The notes under the pieces: model-generated
What the model was told of the DNA's origin: nothing
Database searches by the model: none
Seen by the model: only the letters and a program-made list of their open reading frames with translations
Assembly (NCBI GenBank): GCA_035456105.1
Contig: DATIDV010000020.1
Location: 79,645-143,644 of the forward strand
Reading direction: 5' to 3'
Length of the DNA stretch: 64,000 bases
Source of the DNA: Viridibacterium sp035456105
Lineage (GTDB): Bacteria > Pseudomonadota > Gammaproteobacteria > Burkholderiales > Rhodocyclaceae
Made by a program: the position numbers and the translations under genes
Shown here: piece by piece, positions 52,466 through 61,263 of the stretch
How positions within the stretch are numbered: the first letter of the stretch is position 1
Layout: each line of letters starts with the position of its first letter

Positions 52466-53323
52466 ATGTTTTTGATAATTGGCTATGTTGTCATTCTCGT
52501 AGCAGCGTTGGGCACGTACGCGATTCATGGCAGCCTTGCCGCGTTGTGGGTGCCTGCCGAATACCTGGCGATCGTCGGTCTGACCATTGGGGGCTTCGTT
52601 GCAAGCAATGGCAGAAAGGCGATCAAGGCAACGCTGGGCGCGCTGCCAAAAGTCTTCAAGGGCTCCGGCAAGAACAAGGCGCTGTATGTTGATCTGCTGG
52701 CCATGCTGTTCGAGATACTGGCCAAGGTGCGCAAGGAAGGTTTGATGTCGATCGAAAATGACATCGAAACTCCGGAGTCCAGCACCATTTTCTCGAAGTA
52801 CCCGAATTTCCTGAATGACCATCACGCTGTTGATTTCTTGACTGACTATCTGCGCATGATGGTCGGCGGCAACCTCAATGCGTTCGAGCTCGAGAATCTG
52901 ATGGATGTGGAGATCGAAACCCACCATCACGAAGCGCACCAGGCTTCGCACATCGTCGCCAAGGTCGGTGATGCGACGCCCGCTTTCGGTATCGTCGTGG
53001 CGGTGATGGGCGTGGTGAATGTGATGGGATCGGTGGGTGAGCCACCGGCGGTGCTTGGCAAGATGATCGGCGGGGCGCTGGTGGGGACCTTCCTCGGTAT
53101 TCTCGTTTCATATGGTTTCGTGACGCCAGTTGCCAACCAGCTGGAGCAGATCGCCGATGAAGACGGCAAGCTCTATCAGTGCATGAAGGTTGTACTGCTT
53201 GCGAGCATGAATGGATATGCGCCACAGGTTGCGATCGAGTTTGGACGCAAGGTGCTGTACGCGGGCGATCGTCCTGGCTTCAAGGAGCTTGAGGACGAAA
53301 TCAAGAGCAGGAAGAACAGGTGA
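52466..53323 (+). CDS. motA: Flagellar motor stator protein MotA
   Basis: Inner-membrane stator subunit that couples ion flow to rotation with MotB. It has 285 residues from ATG 52466 (MFLIIGYVVILVAALGTY), four membrane helices, and a cytosolic loop that contacts the rotor. Seen are PAFGIVVAVMGVVNVMG, with the channel proline and glycine pattern, and GALVGTFLGILVSYGFV. It is part of a motAB operon behind a FliA-type promoter. Confidence 0.96.
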   Translation: MFLIIGYVVILVAALGTYAIHGSLAALWVPAEYLAIVGLTIGGFVASNGRKAIKATLGALPKVFKGSGKNKALYVDLLAMLFEILAKVRKEGLMSIENDIETPESSTIFSKYPNFLNDHHAVDFLTDYLRMMVGGNLNAFELENLMDVEIETHHHEAHQASHIVAKVGDATPAFGIVVAVMGVVNVMGSVGEPPAVLGKMIGGALVGTFLGILVSYGFVTPVANQLEQIADEDGKLYQCMKVVLLASMNGYAPQVAIEFGRKVLYAGDRPGFKELEDEIKSRKNR

Positions 53324-53391
53324 TTGGCCCAAGGCTTGTCTTGACGAGTCCCCGTTCCTCTTTAATCGCAGATATCCAGATCGTCTGAACC

Positions 53392-54429
53392 ATGGCCGAC
53401 AACAATCAGCAGCCCATTGTCATAAAGCGCATCAAGAAAGGTGGTGGCGGTGGGCATGGCGGCGCATGGAAGATTGCGTACGCCGACTTCGTGACGGCGA
53501 TGATGGCTTTCTTCCTGCTGATGTGGCTGTTGGGCTCAACCACACAAGGCGATCTGAAGGGCATTGCCGAGTACTTTCAGAACCCCTTGCGCATGTCGAT
53601 GAATGGCGGCAAGGGCACGGGCGCTTCGACTTCTCCCATCGAAGGTGGCGGCGCCGATCTGACCAGAACAGTCGGCGATACGGCGCGCAGCGACTTCAAG
53701 CAGAAACGAGTGATGTCCAAGGTAATTGTCACGTCGCCTGAACAGCAGCAAGTTACCAACACCAAACACGCAGCGGATGACGGCAAGAAGAGTGGAGCAG
53801 TGACGGCGAGTCCCGGCAAGGATTCCATCGTGGTTGAACAGGCAGAGCGTGGCCGCTTGCAGGAGCTCAAGGCGCGTATCGAGGCCATCATCGAAGCCAG
53901 TCCTGAGTTGCGTCAATTCAAGAATCAGTTGCTACTTGACATGACGCCGGACGGTTTGCGCATTCAAATCGTCGACGAGCAGAATCGTCCTATGTTCGAT
54001 ACGGCGAGTGCGGATCTGAAGCCCTACACGCGGGTCATTCTGCGTGCCTTGGGCCCTGAGCTGAATCGTTTTGGCAGCCGGCTCAGTATCTCGGGGCATA
54101 CTGATGCGGCACAGTATGTCGGCAGTGCGGCCGGGTTCTCCAACTGGGAACTTTCCGCAAACCGAGCCAATGCGGCGCGACGTGAGCTGGTCGTTGGTGG
54201 ATTGGATAAGGACCGGATCATTCGCGTGCTCGGGCAGGCGTCCATCCTTCCCCTGGACAGGAGTGATCCGTTCAGTGCAGCCAATCGGCGCATCAGCATC
54301 GTGGTGCTGAACAGGCGCGCCGAAGACAATATCCTGCGTGAGGGTCTGCAGGAAAATGCCGCTGGCACTGCGGCGCCATCGGAGCCTGTGCCGGAGAGTT
54401 CGCGTGCCGTACTTCCCGCCGCTCGGTGA
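53392..54429 (+). CDS. motB: Flagellar motor stator protein MotB
   Basis: Peptidoglycan-anchored stator subunit, 345 residues. A basic Gly-rich N-terminus (IKRIKKGGGGGHGG) precedes one helix with the proton-binding D32 in YADFVTAMMAFFLLMWLL. The plug and linker follow, and then an OmpA-like domain at about 200-315 with SISGHTDAA and NWELSANRANAARREL. The Asp/Phe pattern of the helix points to a proton-driven motor. It ends 66 bases before a bidirectional terminator. Confidence 0.97.
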   Translation: MADNNQQPIVIKRIKKGGGGGHGGAWKIAYADFVTAMMAFFLLMWLLGSTTQGDLKGIAEYFQNPLRMSMNGGKGTGASTSPIEGGGADLTRTVGDTARSDFKQKRVMSKVIVTSPEQQQVTNTKHAADDGKKSGAVTASPGKDSIVVEQAERGRLQELKARIEAIIEASPELRQFKNQLLLDMTPDGLRIQIVDEQNRPMFDTASADLKPYTRVILRALGPELNRFGSRLSISGHTDAAQYVGSAAGFSNWELSANRANAARRELVVGGLDKDRIIRVLGQASILPLDRSDPFSAANRRISIVVLNRRAEDNILREGLQENAAGTAAPSEPVPESSRAVLPAAR

Positions 54430-54494
54430 TCGAGCACGGCATGGCGCAACGCAGCCCACGCAATAGGCAGCGGGATTTCAGACGCGCAACAAAA

Positions 54495-54529
54495 AAAAGG
54501 CCCTGACGCTTTCGCGGTCAGGGCCTTTT
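54495..54529. terminator. Bidirectional terminator between motB and uxaC
   Basis: A 13-bp stem AAAAGGCCCTGAC / GTCAGGGCCTTTT with a 9-base loop, flanked by A- and T-runs. Confidence 0.93.
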
Positions 54530-54543
54530 CATTTGCTGACAGA

Positions 54544-55950
54544 TCAGCCGAGCTGGAAGTAGTTCTCGGCGTTGCGGTAGCAGATGTCCTGCACGATGCC
54601 GCCAAGCAACTTGTAGTCTTGCGGATACTCGCCGTTCTCGACCCAACCGCCGATCAGATTGCACAGGATGCGGCGGAAGTATTCGTGACGCGTGTATGAC
54701 AGGAAGCTGCGCGAATCCGTCAGCATGCCGACGAAGGCACCGAGGTTGCCGAGTTGAGACAGAGCCGTCAGCTGACGCAGCATGCCGTCCTTCTGGTCGA
54801 GGAACCACCAGCCCGAGCCGAACTGCATCTTGCCCTTGAATTTGCCATCCTGGTAGTTGCCGATCATGGTTGCCAGAACCTCGTTATGCATCGGGTTCAG
54901 GTTGTACATGATGGTCTTCGGCAGCAGGTCGTCGCCATCGAGCGCGTCGAGGAAGCGCGCGATCTTGGCGGAGATCAGGTCATCGGTGATTGAGTCCCAG
55001 CCAGTATCCGGGCCGAGCGTCTTGAACATGCGCGTGTTGTTGTTGCGTTGCGCGCCGATGTGCAATTGCATGGCCCAGCCGCGACGTGCGTACTCGCGGC
55101 CCAGGTGCAGCATGATCGCCGTCTTGAACTTGTCGGCTTCCAGTTTCGTCACGACCGTGTGGCTCATGGCCTTGGCGAGGATCTGTGACAGCTCGTCTTC
55201 CGACGCCGTCTCGAAGAAGGCGATGTCGATGGCATGGTCGGAGAGCTTGCAGCCATGCGCAGCGAAATAGTCGAGGCGTGCGTTGAGCGCCTTGAGCAGG
55301 TCGCCGAAATTGTTGATGGCAACACCAGAGACGGATGCCAGTTTCGGGATGTAATCCTGGAAACCTGCGCGGTCGATGTTGAAGGACTTGTCCGGGCGGA
55401 ATGTCGGTAGCATTTTCGACGTGAAGCTCTTGTCGGCTGCCGTGGCCTTGTGATGCGCCAGGTCGTCAATCGGATCATCCGTCGTGCATACCGCGCGTAC
55501 GTTGGAGCGCTGCATCAGACCGCGCGCCGACAGTTCCGGTTTGCTGATCTGCGCATTACACACTTCCCACAGCTCATCGGCTGTTGCGCCGCTGACCAGG
55601 GTCTTCGTGCCGAAGTAGCGTTGCAGCTCCAGATGACTCCAGTGGTAGAGCGGATTGCCCACGCCCATTGGCAGCACTTCGCAGAACTTACGGAACTTCG
55701 CCTGGTCGGGCTGCTTACCCGTGATGAAGTCTTCGGTGACGCCCGAGGAGCGCATGAAGCGCCACTTGTAGTGATCGCCACCTAGCCAGATCTCGGTGAT
55801 GTTGCGGAATTGCTTGTTCTCGGCAACTTCAGCGGGTGGCAGATGGCAGTGGTAGTCGATGATCGGCTGCGGCGCAGCGTATTCGTGATAAAGCTTTTGT
55901 GCGGTGGGGGATTCGAGCAGGAAATGCTCGTCCATGAATGCCTTGGCCAT
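54544..55950 (-). CDS. uxaC: Glucuronate (uronate) isomerase
   Basis: Converts D-glucuronate to D-fructuronate (and galacturonate to tagaturonate), the first cytosolic step of uronate breakdown. It has 468 residues, family length. Seen are the metal-site IIDYHCHLPP, GGDHYKWRFMRSSG, LHIGAQRNNNTRMF and the C-terminal DSRSFLSYTRHEYFRRILC. GGAGAT lies seven bases before the ATG and a strong promoter lies upstream. It is separated from uxuA by the two signalling genes and the SDR gene. Confidence 0.97.
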   Translation of the reverse strand: MAKAFMDEHFLLESPTAQKLYHEYAAPQPIIDYHCHLPPAEVAENKQFRNITEIWLGGDHYKWRFMRSSGVTEDFITGKQPDQAKFRKFCEVLPMGVGNPLYHWSHLELQRYFGTKTLVSGATADELWEVCNAQISKPELSARGLMQRSNVRAVCTTDDPIDDLAHHKATAADKSFTSKMLPTFRPDKSFNIDRAGFQDYIPKLASVSGVAINNFGDLLKALNARLDYFAAHGCKLSDHAIDIAFFETASEDELSQILAKAMSHTVVTKLEADKFKTAIMLHLGREYARRGWAMQLHIGAQRNNNTRMFKTLGPDTGWDSITDDLISAKIARFLDALDGDDLLPKTIMYNLNPMHNEVLATMIGNYQDGKFKGKMQFGSGWWFLDQKDGMLRQLTALSQLGNLGAFVGMLTDSRSFLSYTRHEYFRRILCNLIGGWVENGEYPQDYKLLGGIVQDICYRNAENYFQLG

Positions 55951-56009
55951 TTTGAGTATCTCCGTTGCTTTGCAGGAATTGCCGAGTTTTACGGCTACAA
56001 GTCTTACTA

Positions 56010-56039
56010 ATTATAGTCGTGGCACTATATGTCTGACAA
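56010..56039 (-). promoter_or_regulatory. Strong sigma-70-type promoter of uxaC
   Basis: On the minus strand TTGTCA (56039-56034), 18 bases, and a perfect TATAAT (56015-56010), 60 bases before the ATG. The rest of the 407-base gap between uxaC and the response regulator gene shows no further gene; no uronate-repressor operator was recognised with confidence. Confidence 0.75.
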
Positions 56040-56357
56040 ACCGGGGCTGGCTTGATCTGTGTGAAACAGTGTCACTCCTGTATGTAGCACAGGCGCCGGG
56101 GCTCACTATTACGACATGCTGTCGTGCACCTCTGTGTCGATATGTATCGCCGGGCTGTCCGGCCATCATGTGTCAAAGAATTATGCCGTTGCTTGCAGTG
56201 GAGATGGATTAGCCTTGGGGCTCGCTATCTGATCGCTCCACCTGACAGGCGCCCCAGATACAAGCAGCAGGCACGTTGCACATGCATAACAAGCAAGTGG
56301 CGCCATGCGCGGCGCACGCTGCGAAAAATCATCGCTTCGCATTGGAGACAGTGTTTC

Positions 56358-57833
56358 ATGGCTCGGAAGACAAAAGGAGAGAGCGCTTCGAACTGGACCA
56401 TCCTGCTTGCAGAGGATGATCCTGACTACGCGCAAACCACCATTACGCTGCTGGAGAGGGAAGGGCACACGGTAGTCTGGGCTGACTCAGGTGCCAAGGC
56501 GCTTGAAGTTCTGCGCATACGGCAGATTGATTTGCTGCTGCTCGACTACTTCATGCCTGGCATGACGGGCGAGGAGACCGTTGTCGAGCTGCGCAAATTC
56601 AACACCAACGTACAAGTCATCCTGCAAACCGGCTACGCGAGCGAGCAACCGCCACGTGCCTTGCTTAAACGGCTCGATATCCAGGGCTATCACGACAAGA
56701 GTGAGGGGCCTGAAAAGCTGCTGATGTGGACCGATGTGGGTCTCAAATCCGCTTATGCCGTTCAGCTATTGCGCAATAGTCGAGAAGGGCTGCGCTTTAT
56801 CCTCAATGCGACACCCGAACTGCACAAGATCCAGCCGCTGAATGAGCTGCTGCAAGGCATCATCCTGCAAATCTCCGGCCTGCTCGGTAATGTGAATTCA
56901 TTCCTCGCCATCAATACGCCTGGCAGCTCAGCCCAGCTTCCAGAGGAGCCGAGGTCGGAAGGTTTTCTTGCCATCCTGATTGACGAGACCGATCTGGCAA
57001 TCCAGGCAAGTACGGGCCGTTTCCATGGTTTCAAGAGCGCGTTCGAATGTCTCAATGAACACGAACTGAGCAATGTGCGTACGACGGTGCAGCAGCATGA
57101 AATCCGCGCTGTCGATGGCACGACCATCGTGCCACTGTGCGTCGGCTCTGCAGTGATCGGAGTGGTCTACCTGGATCGGGCCGTAAGCCAGAGTCGTGAC
57201 CTCGAACTGCTCCAGGTATTCGCCAACCAGGCCGCAGTGGCGATTCGCAATTCACAGCTTTACGAGATGGCAACGCTTGATCCGCTGACGGGCGTCTACG
57301 TCCGTCGCTTTTTCGAGCAATGGTTGCTGCGCGAGTTACGCGCCGCGTTCAGGAAAAAATGCACGCTGTCCATCCTCATGGTGGATATGGACAAGCTCAA
57401 GCAGATCAACGACACCATGGGGCACCTCGGTGGAGACGGCGCGCTGGCGGCGATGGGCAGCGTCTTGCGTCGCGTGCTGCGCGATACCGACATCTGCGGG
57501 CGCTACGGTGGTGACGAGTTTGCGATCGTGGTGCATGAGCCGGGCCCGAAAGGCGGGGAACTGCTGGCCGCAAGGATCCTCGAATTGCTTGCCAGTGAAA
57601 GCGTGGAAGGGCCGAATGGTCGCTGGTCTGTCGCTGGCAGTGTCGGTGTTGCCCTGTTGCAGGCCTATGATTTCGACCCGGCAGACATCCCGAAGCCGAT
57701 TCCCGCAGCCTACTTCGACGACATGGCGAGGTTGCTCATCGACGCCGCGGATCGTGCGCTGTACAAGGCCAAGAGCGCTGGCGGCAGCTGTGCTTTCAGC
57801 AGCGAGCCGTTGGAGTGGAAAGCTTTCTCCTGA
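56358..57833 (+). CDS. REC-GAF-GGDEF response regulator (diguanylate cyclase)
   Basis: A 491-residue response regulator predicted to make c-di-GMP. The receiver at about 14-125 has the acidic pair in LLAEDDPDY, phosphoacceptor D63 in LLLLDYFMPGM and K114. A GAF-like (DUF3369-like) domain lies at about 140-300. The GGDEF domain at about 305-475 has an intact RYGGDEF (382-388) and inhibitory RDTD (375-378), exactly five residues before the motif. The start at ATG 56358 has GGAGA upstream; the longer frame to 56124 has no family support. It converges on the sugar-binding kinase gene and is the obvious candidate partner. Confidence 0.92.
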   Translation: MARKTKGESASNWTILLAEDDPDYAQTTITLLEREGHTVVWADSGAKALEVLRIRQIDLLLLDYFMPGMTGEETVVELRKFNTNVQVILQTGYASEQPPRALLKRLDIQGYHDKSEGPEKLLMWTDVGLKSAYAVQLLRNSREGLRFILNATPELHKIQPLNELLQGIILQISGLLGNVNSFLAINTPGSSAQLPEEPRSEGFLAILIDETDLAIQASTGRFHGFKSAFECLNEHELSNVRTTVQQHEIRAVDGTTIVPLCVGSAVIGVVYLDRAVSQSRDLELLQVFANQAAVAIRNSQLYEMATLDPLTGVYVRRFFEQWLLRELRAAFRKKCTLSILMVDMDKLKQINDTMGHLGGDGALAAMGSVLRRVLRDTDICGRYGGDEFAIVVHEPGPKGGELLAARILELLASESVEGPNGRWSVAGSVGVALLQAYDFDPADIPKPIPAAYFDDMARLLIDAADRALYKAKSAGGSCAFSSEPLEWKAFS

Positions 57834-57860
57834 CGCATGCGGGCGAGGAGCATAGACGGG

Positions 57861-57887
57861 ACGGAGGCTACGGCCTCCGTTTTCATT
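57861..57887. terminator. Terminator between the response regulator and kinase genes
   Basis: Perfect 8-bp stem ACGGAGGC / GCCTCCGT with a TACG tetraloop, followed by TTTCATTT on the plus strand. It serves the converging genes. Confidence 0.8.
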
Positions 57888-57893
57888 TGTGCC

Positions 57894-60131
57894 TTAGCCG
57901 GGCCGCGCCAATCGCACAATGAAGGTCGTGCCCGCACCAAGCGTGCTGTCGATATTGATCGAGCCCTTGAAGTCGCCCGTGACAATGTCATTGACGATGG
58001 TGAGACCTAGCCCTGTGCCGTCACCAAATTTCTTTGTCGAGAACATGGGCTCGAAGATGCGTGGCAACACCTCCGGCGGGATGCCGCTGCCCTGATCCTT
58101 GACGCGCATCACGACGAATTGATCTTCAAGCTCCAGGTTGATGTCGATCTTGGCGCCGCCCTGTCGAGCGATGGTCGCGGCGCTGGCGTCGACGGCATTG
58201 GTAATGAGATTGGTGATGACCTGCGCCAGCCGACCGGGCGAACCGTGCACCTGCAACTCATCTGCCGATTTGTGCAGCTCCACGCGGCAGTTCTTTTCGC
58301 GAAGGGTGTGACCGAGCAGCAGGATGGCGTCCTGTATCGTCGCCACGACACTGAAGTCCACCTGTTGCTGCGAACTCAGATCACGTGTTTGTGATTTCAC
58401 GCCACGCACGAAGCCTGCCGCGCGTTCGGCTGCACCGCTGGCGAGGCTGATCGCTTTGCTCATCTCGGTGGCAATCTCGCGGTGGTCATCATCGTTGACG
58501 CTGGCGTCCCCAATCGAGTCACGGTATTCGGTGACCAGGCTTTCCAGTTCCATGACGGCCGAGCGTACCGCTGCGAGCGGCGTATTCATTTCGTGTGCAA
58601 TGCCGGCGGTCAGGCGGCCGAGCGAGGCCATCTTCTCGGCGAGCATCAGCTTTTCGCGATTCTCTTCCTGCTCCCTGGCGTTTCGCAGTGTTTCACGGTG
58701 AAGGTTGGCATTGTCCATGGCCACTGCGATCTGCTGTGCGATGGCCTGCATGATCGAAATTTCCTCTTCGCCGAAAGCGCGGCCGCTACCGCTTCGCAAT
58801 GCAAGAAGCGCCATGACGTGCGTGCCGGACTTCAGCGGCAGGACGAGTTCCGGGCCACCCGCTTTGCCATTGCCGCCAGTCCCGTGATTGCCGGTGAAGT
58901 GTTGGCCGGTCCGCAGGCATTCCTCCAGTAGTTCAACGTGCACACAGTGGGTGGCCGCGTCTCCTTCGCCGCTGCTGGCCTTCAATTCGATGCCCGGCGT
59001 CCGGTCGGTCGGTCCGGCCGCTTCTACTGAGTACAGGCTTGCGCTTAGCAGGCTGAAGCGATGATGCAGCAGAATGACGATCTGTCGCATCATCTCGTCC
59101 GGCTCGCGGATGCTGCTTAAGGAAGCAGAGACTGCGGCGACCGTTTCGAGAATGTTTTGTTGAGTCGAGATGACAGCCTGTTGCAGTACGCGCTGCTCTT
59201 CATGATTCGATGCCAGATGCTGGATCAGGCCGGGAATCATCTGCAGCGAATCGAGTGCAGCGCTATCGACTTGTGCCTGCGTGACCAGCTCGACTTCAAC
59301 AGGTACAACTGTTGGCACGCTTTCGCCACCCAGGGCACGCTCCAGCGTATCGAGCAGGCAGGTGGCAATGCCCCGCGGCAGCTGCCGCACCGTGGCGTCT
59401 ACGGTACCGTCCTTGATCGCCATCAGCGCACCGGGGATGCCATCGAAGCCTGCAATGAGGATGCGTCGCGACAGGCCGCGCTCGGCGATGACGTCCATCG
59501 CGCCGAGGGCACCTTCGTCGGTCGTCGAGATGACGGCGTCTAAATCCGGAGTCTTGTCGAGCGCTTCGCGCATGAACTGCGCGCCTTGCTCGCGTCGCGA
59601 GATCTGGGCGATCCAGTCAAGCATGTTTTCGTAGGCGACTTCGACACCCGGGTAGCGCTGCAGCGTTTCATGAAAGCTGCCTGTGCGCGTCGCGCCGGAA
59701 GGTACGCGTTCGTCACCCTGGAAATAGGCAACCTTGCCGCGACCTTGCAGACGCTCGAAGACGTATTCGGCGATCAGGGCCTGACCTCGCGCGTTGTCGG
59801 TGCCGACTGTGCATAGCACGCCTTCGTCAGCCAACGGAGAGTCGAGACTGAGAACGAGGATGCCGGCTGCATGCGCGCGCGCGATGGCGGCCGAGATGCC
59901 GGCATGGTTGCGTGCCATCGGTTTGAGGATGACGGCGTCCATGCCCGTGTCGATGAATTTCGACAACTCGTTAGCCTGCTCCTCGACTGTGCGCACGCCG
60001 ACGGTGGTCAGCTCCATATCGCGCTGCAGGGCTTCGGTGCGCAGGCAGTTCGCACCCAAGGTCCAGACGAAGGCGCCTGAACGCAGTTCGAACATGACGA
60101 AGCCGACTTTGATCTTCCGCGTTTCAGTCAC
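57894..60131 (-). CDS. Cytosolic sugar-binding-protein-like / GAF / histidine kinase fusion
   Basis: A 745-residue soluble kinase. Residues of about 6-290 form a type I periplasmic-binding-protein fold of the ribose-binding group (KIKVGFVMFELRSGAFVW; DAVILKPMARN; ISTTDEGALGAMDVI; ILIAGFDGIPGAL). There is no signal peptide or membrane helix, and no earlier in-frame start exists, so it must sense its ligand in the cytosol. A GAF domain lies at about 330-480, then a coiled segment, HisKA with H513 in GIAHEMNTPLAAV, and HATPase at about 630-743 (LITNAVDAS; DQGSGIPPE; GDGTGLGLTIV). The GTG start follows GGAG. It is downstream of uxuA and the SDR gene on the same strand. Ligand inferred, not shown: a uronate or its catabolite. 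Confidence 0.9.
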   Translation of the reverse strand: MTETRKIKVGFVMFELRSGAFVWTLGANCLRTEALQRDMELTTVGVRTVEEQANELSKFIDTGMDAVILKPMARNHAGISAAIARAHAAGILVLSLDSPLADEGVLCTVGTDNARGQALIAEYVFERLQGRGKVAYFQGDERVPSGATRTGSFHETLQRYPGVEVAYENMLDWIAQISRREQGAQFMREALDKTPDLDAVISTTDEGALGAMDVIAERGLSRRILIAGFDGIPGALMAIKDGTVDATVRQLPRGIATCLLDTLERALGGESVPTVVPVEVELVTQAQVDSAALDSLQMIPGLIQHLASNHEEQRVLQQAVISTQQNILETVAAVSASLSSIREPDEMMRQIVILLHHRFSLLSASLYSVEAAGPTDRTPGIELKASSGEGDAATHCVHVELLEECLRTGQHFTGNHGTGGNGKAGGPELVLPLKSGTHVMALLALRSGSGRAFGEEEISIMQAIAQQIAVAMDNANLHRETLRNAREQEENREKLMLAEKMASLGRLTAGIAHEMNTPLAAVRSAVMELESLVTEYRDSIGDASVNDDDHREIATEMSKAISLASGAAERAAGFVRGVKSQTRDLSSQQQVDFSVVATIQDAILLLGHTLREKNCRVELHKSADELQVHGSPGRLAQVITNLITNAVDASAATIARQGGAKIDINLELEDQFVVMRVKDQGSGIPPEVLPRIFEPMFSTKKFGDGTGLGLTIVNDIVTGDFKGSINIDSTLGAGTTFIVRLARPG

Positions 60132-60154
60132 ATGAGTCTCCGGAGGTGGCGCTG

Positions 60155-60187
60155 CTGGCAGACTTGGTATGCCAAGCTACTTGCCAG
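60155..60187 (-). promoter_or_regulatory. Nested hairpin upstream of the kinase gene
   Basis: Outer arms CTGGCA / TGCCAG (60155-60160 and 60182-60187) enclose CTTGG-TATG-CCAAG (60063-offset inner stem at 60163-60176). It lies about 24 bases upstream of the kinase GTG in the 133-base gap after the SDR gene. A second stem, CCCT-CGTT / AACGAGGG with a one-base bulge, lies near 60207-60230. These could be an operator or processing/attenuation structures. Confidence 0.4.
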
Positions 60188-60264
60188 AGCTTAGCGGGCA
60201 GCAATCCCCTTCGTTCCGGTGAAACGAGGGTAGGACGTCCCTTGTTTCCACGACTACAAGGGAG

Positions 60265-61131
60265 TTACACGCCTGCGTAGGCAGAGAAACCACCATCCAC
60301 CGGGATGATCGAGCCCGTGACGAAGCCGGATGCCTTGGGCTCGACCAGCCACAGCAGGACGCCGATCAGCTCGGACGCATCGCCAAAGCGACGCATGGGG
60401 GTTTGAGCGATGACCTTCTGTGCGCGAGGCGTGAAGCTGCCGTCTTCGTTCAGCATGAGCTTCTGGTTCTGCTCAGTGATGAAGAAGCCCGGAGCGATGG
60501 CGTTCACGCGAATGCCGGATTGGCCGAGATGCACGGCCAGCCATTGCGTGAAATTGGTCACCGCAGCCTTGGCGCCGCTATAGGCAGCGACCTTGCTCAG
60601 TGGGCGATAGGCACTCATCGACGAGATGTTGATGATGCTGCAGCCGGGGCGAGCGAGCATCTGCTTGGCAAACACCTGGCTTGGCAGCAGGGTGCCCATC
60701 AGGTTCAGGTCGAAGACGAACTTGAAGCCTTTTATGTCGAGATCGAAGAAGCTGCTTTGCGATGCATCCTTGCCTGCGGTCTCGGCGTCGAAATACTCCT
60801 GTCCGGTGACGCCTTTCGGGTGATTTCCGCCGGCACCGTTGATGAGGATGTCGCATGGCCCGAGCGTGCTCGCGATGTGCGCGGCAGCGTTCTCGAGTGC
60901 CTCGCGATTGAGTACGTCACAGGACATGCCTTGCGCAAAGCCGCCTGTTTCGTTGATGGAGTCGGCAAGCCGTTCGGCCTTGGCCAAGTCACGACCGACG
61001 ATGACGACTTTCGCACCACACTGGGCGAGGGCTCGGCACATTGCGGCGCCGAGCACACCGGCACCGCCGGTGACGACGGCTACCTTGTTCTTCAGATCGA
61101 TATCAAACGGGACTGGGGTGAAAGCGGTCAT
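60265..61131 (-). CDS. SDR oxidoreductase, probable D-mannonate oxidoreductase (fructuronate reductase)
   Basis: Short-chain dehydrogenase, 288 residues from ATG 61131, set by AAGGA upstream. It has the cofactor loop VVTGGAGVLGAAM, NGAGGNHP, catalytic Ser in NISSMSAYRPLS and YSGAK (Y-x-x-x-K). Its size and the long loop with GNHPKG match SDR-type mannonate oxidoreductases found beside uxuA, which reduce fructuronate to mannonate; it is unrelated in fold to E. coli UxuB. The neighbourhood of uxaC and uxuA, with no other fructuronate reductase, supports this role. Confidence 0.82.
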   Translation of the reverse strand: MTAFTPVPFDIDLKNKVAVVTGGAGVLGAAMCRALAQCGAKVVIVGRDLAKAERLADSINETGGFAQGMSCDVLNREALENAAAHIASTLGPCDILINGAGGNHPKGVTGQEYFDAETAGKDASQSSFFDLDIKGFKFVFDLNLMGTLLPSQVFAKQMLARPGCSIINISSMSAYRPLSKVAAYSGAKAAVTNFTQWLAVHLGQSGIRVNAIAPGFFITEQNQKLMLNEDGSFTPRAQKVIAQTPMRRFGDASELIGVLLWLVEPKASGFVTGSIIPVDGGFSAYAGV

Positions 61132-61263
61132 GCAGTTTCCTTGAGTGGGAAAAATTGCGTAGGACAAAGAAAGCCTGTTGCTCTCGCGAGGGCGAGAAAC
61201 ATATGGCTTGTGGTGTGGCAAGAGTAGTGTGGCCACCCCCGCGTTCAGGGGCGTTGCGCCAGA

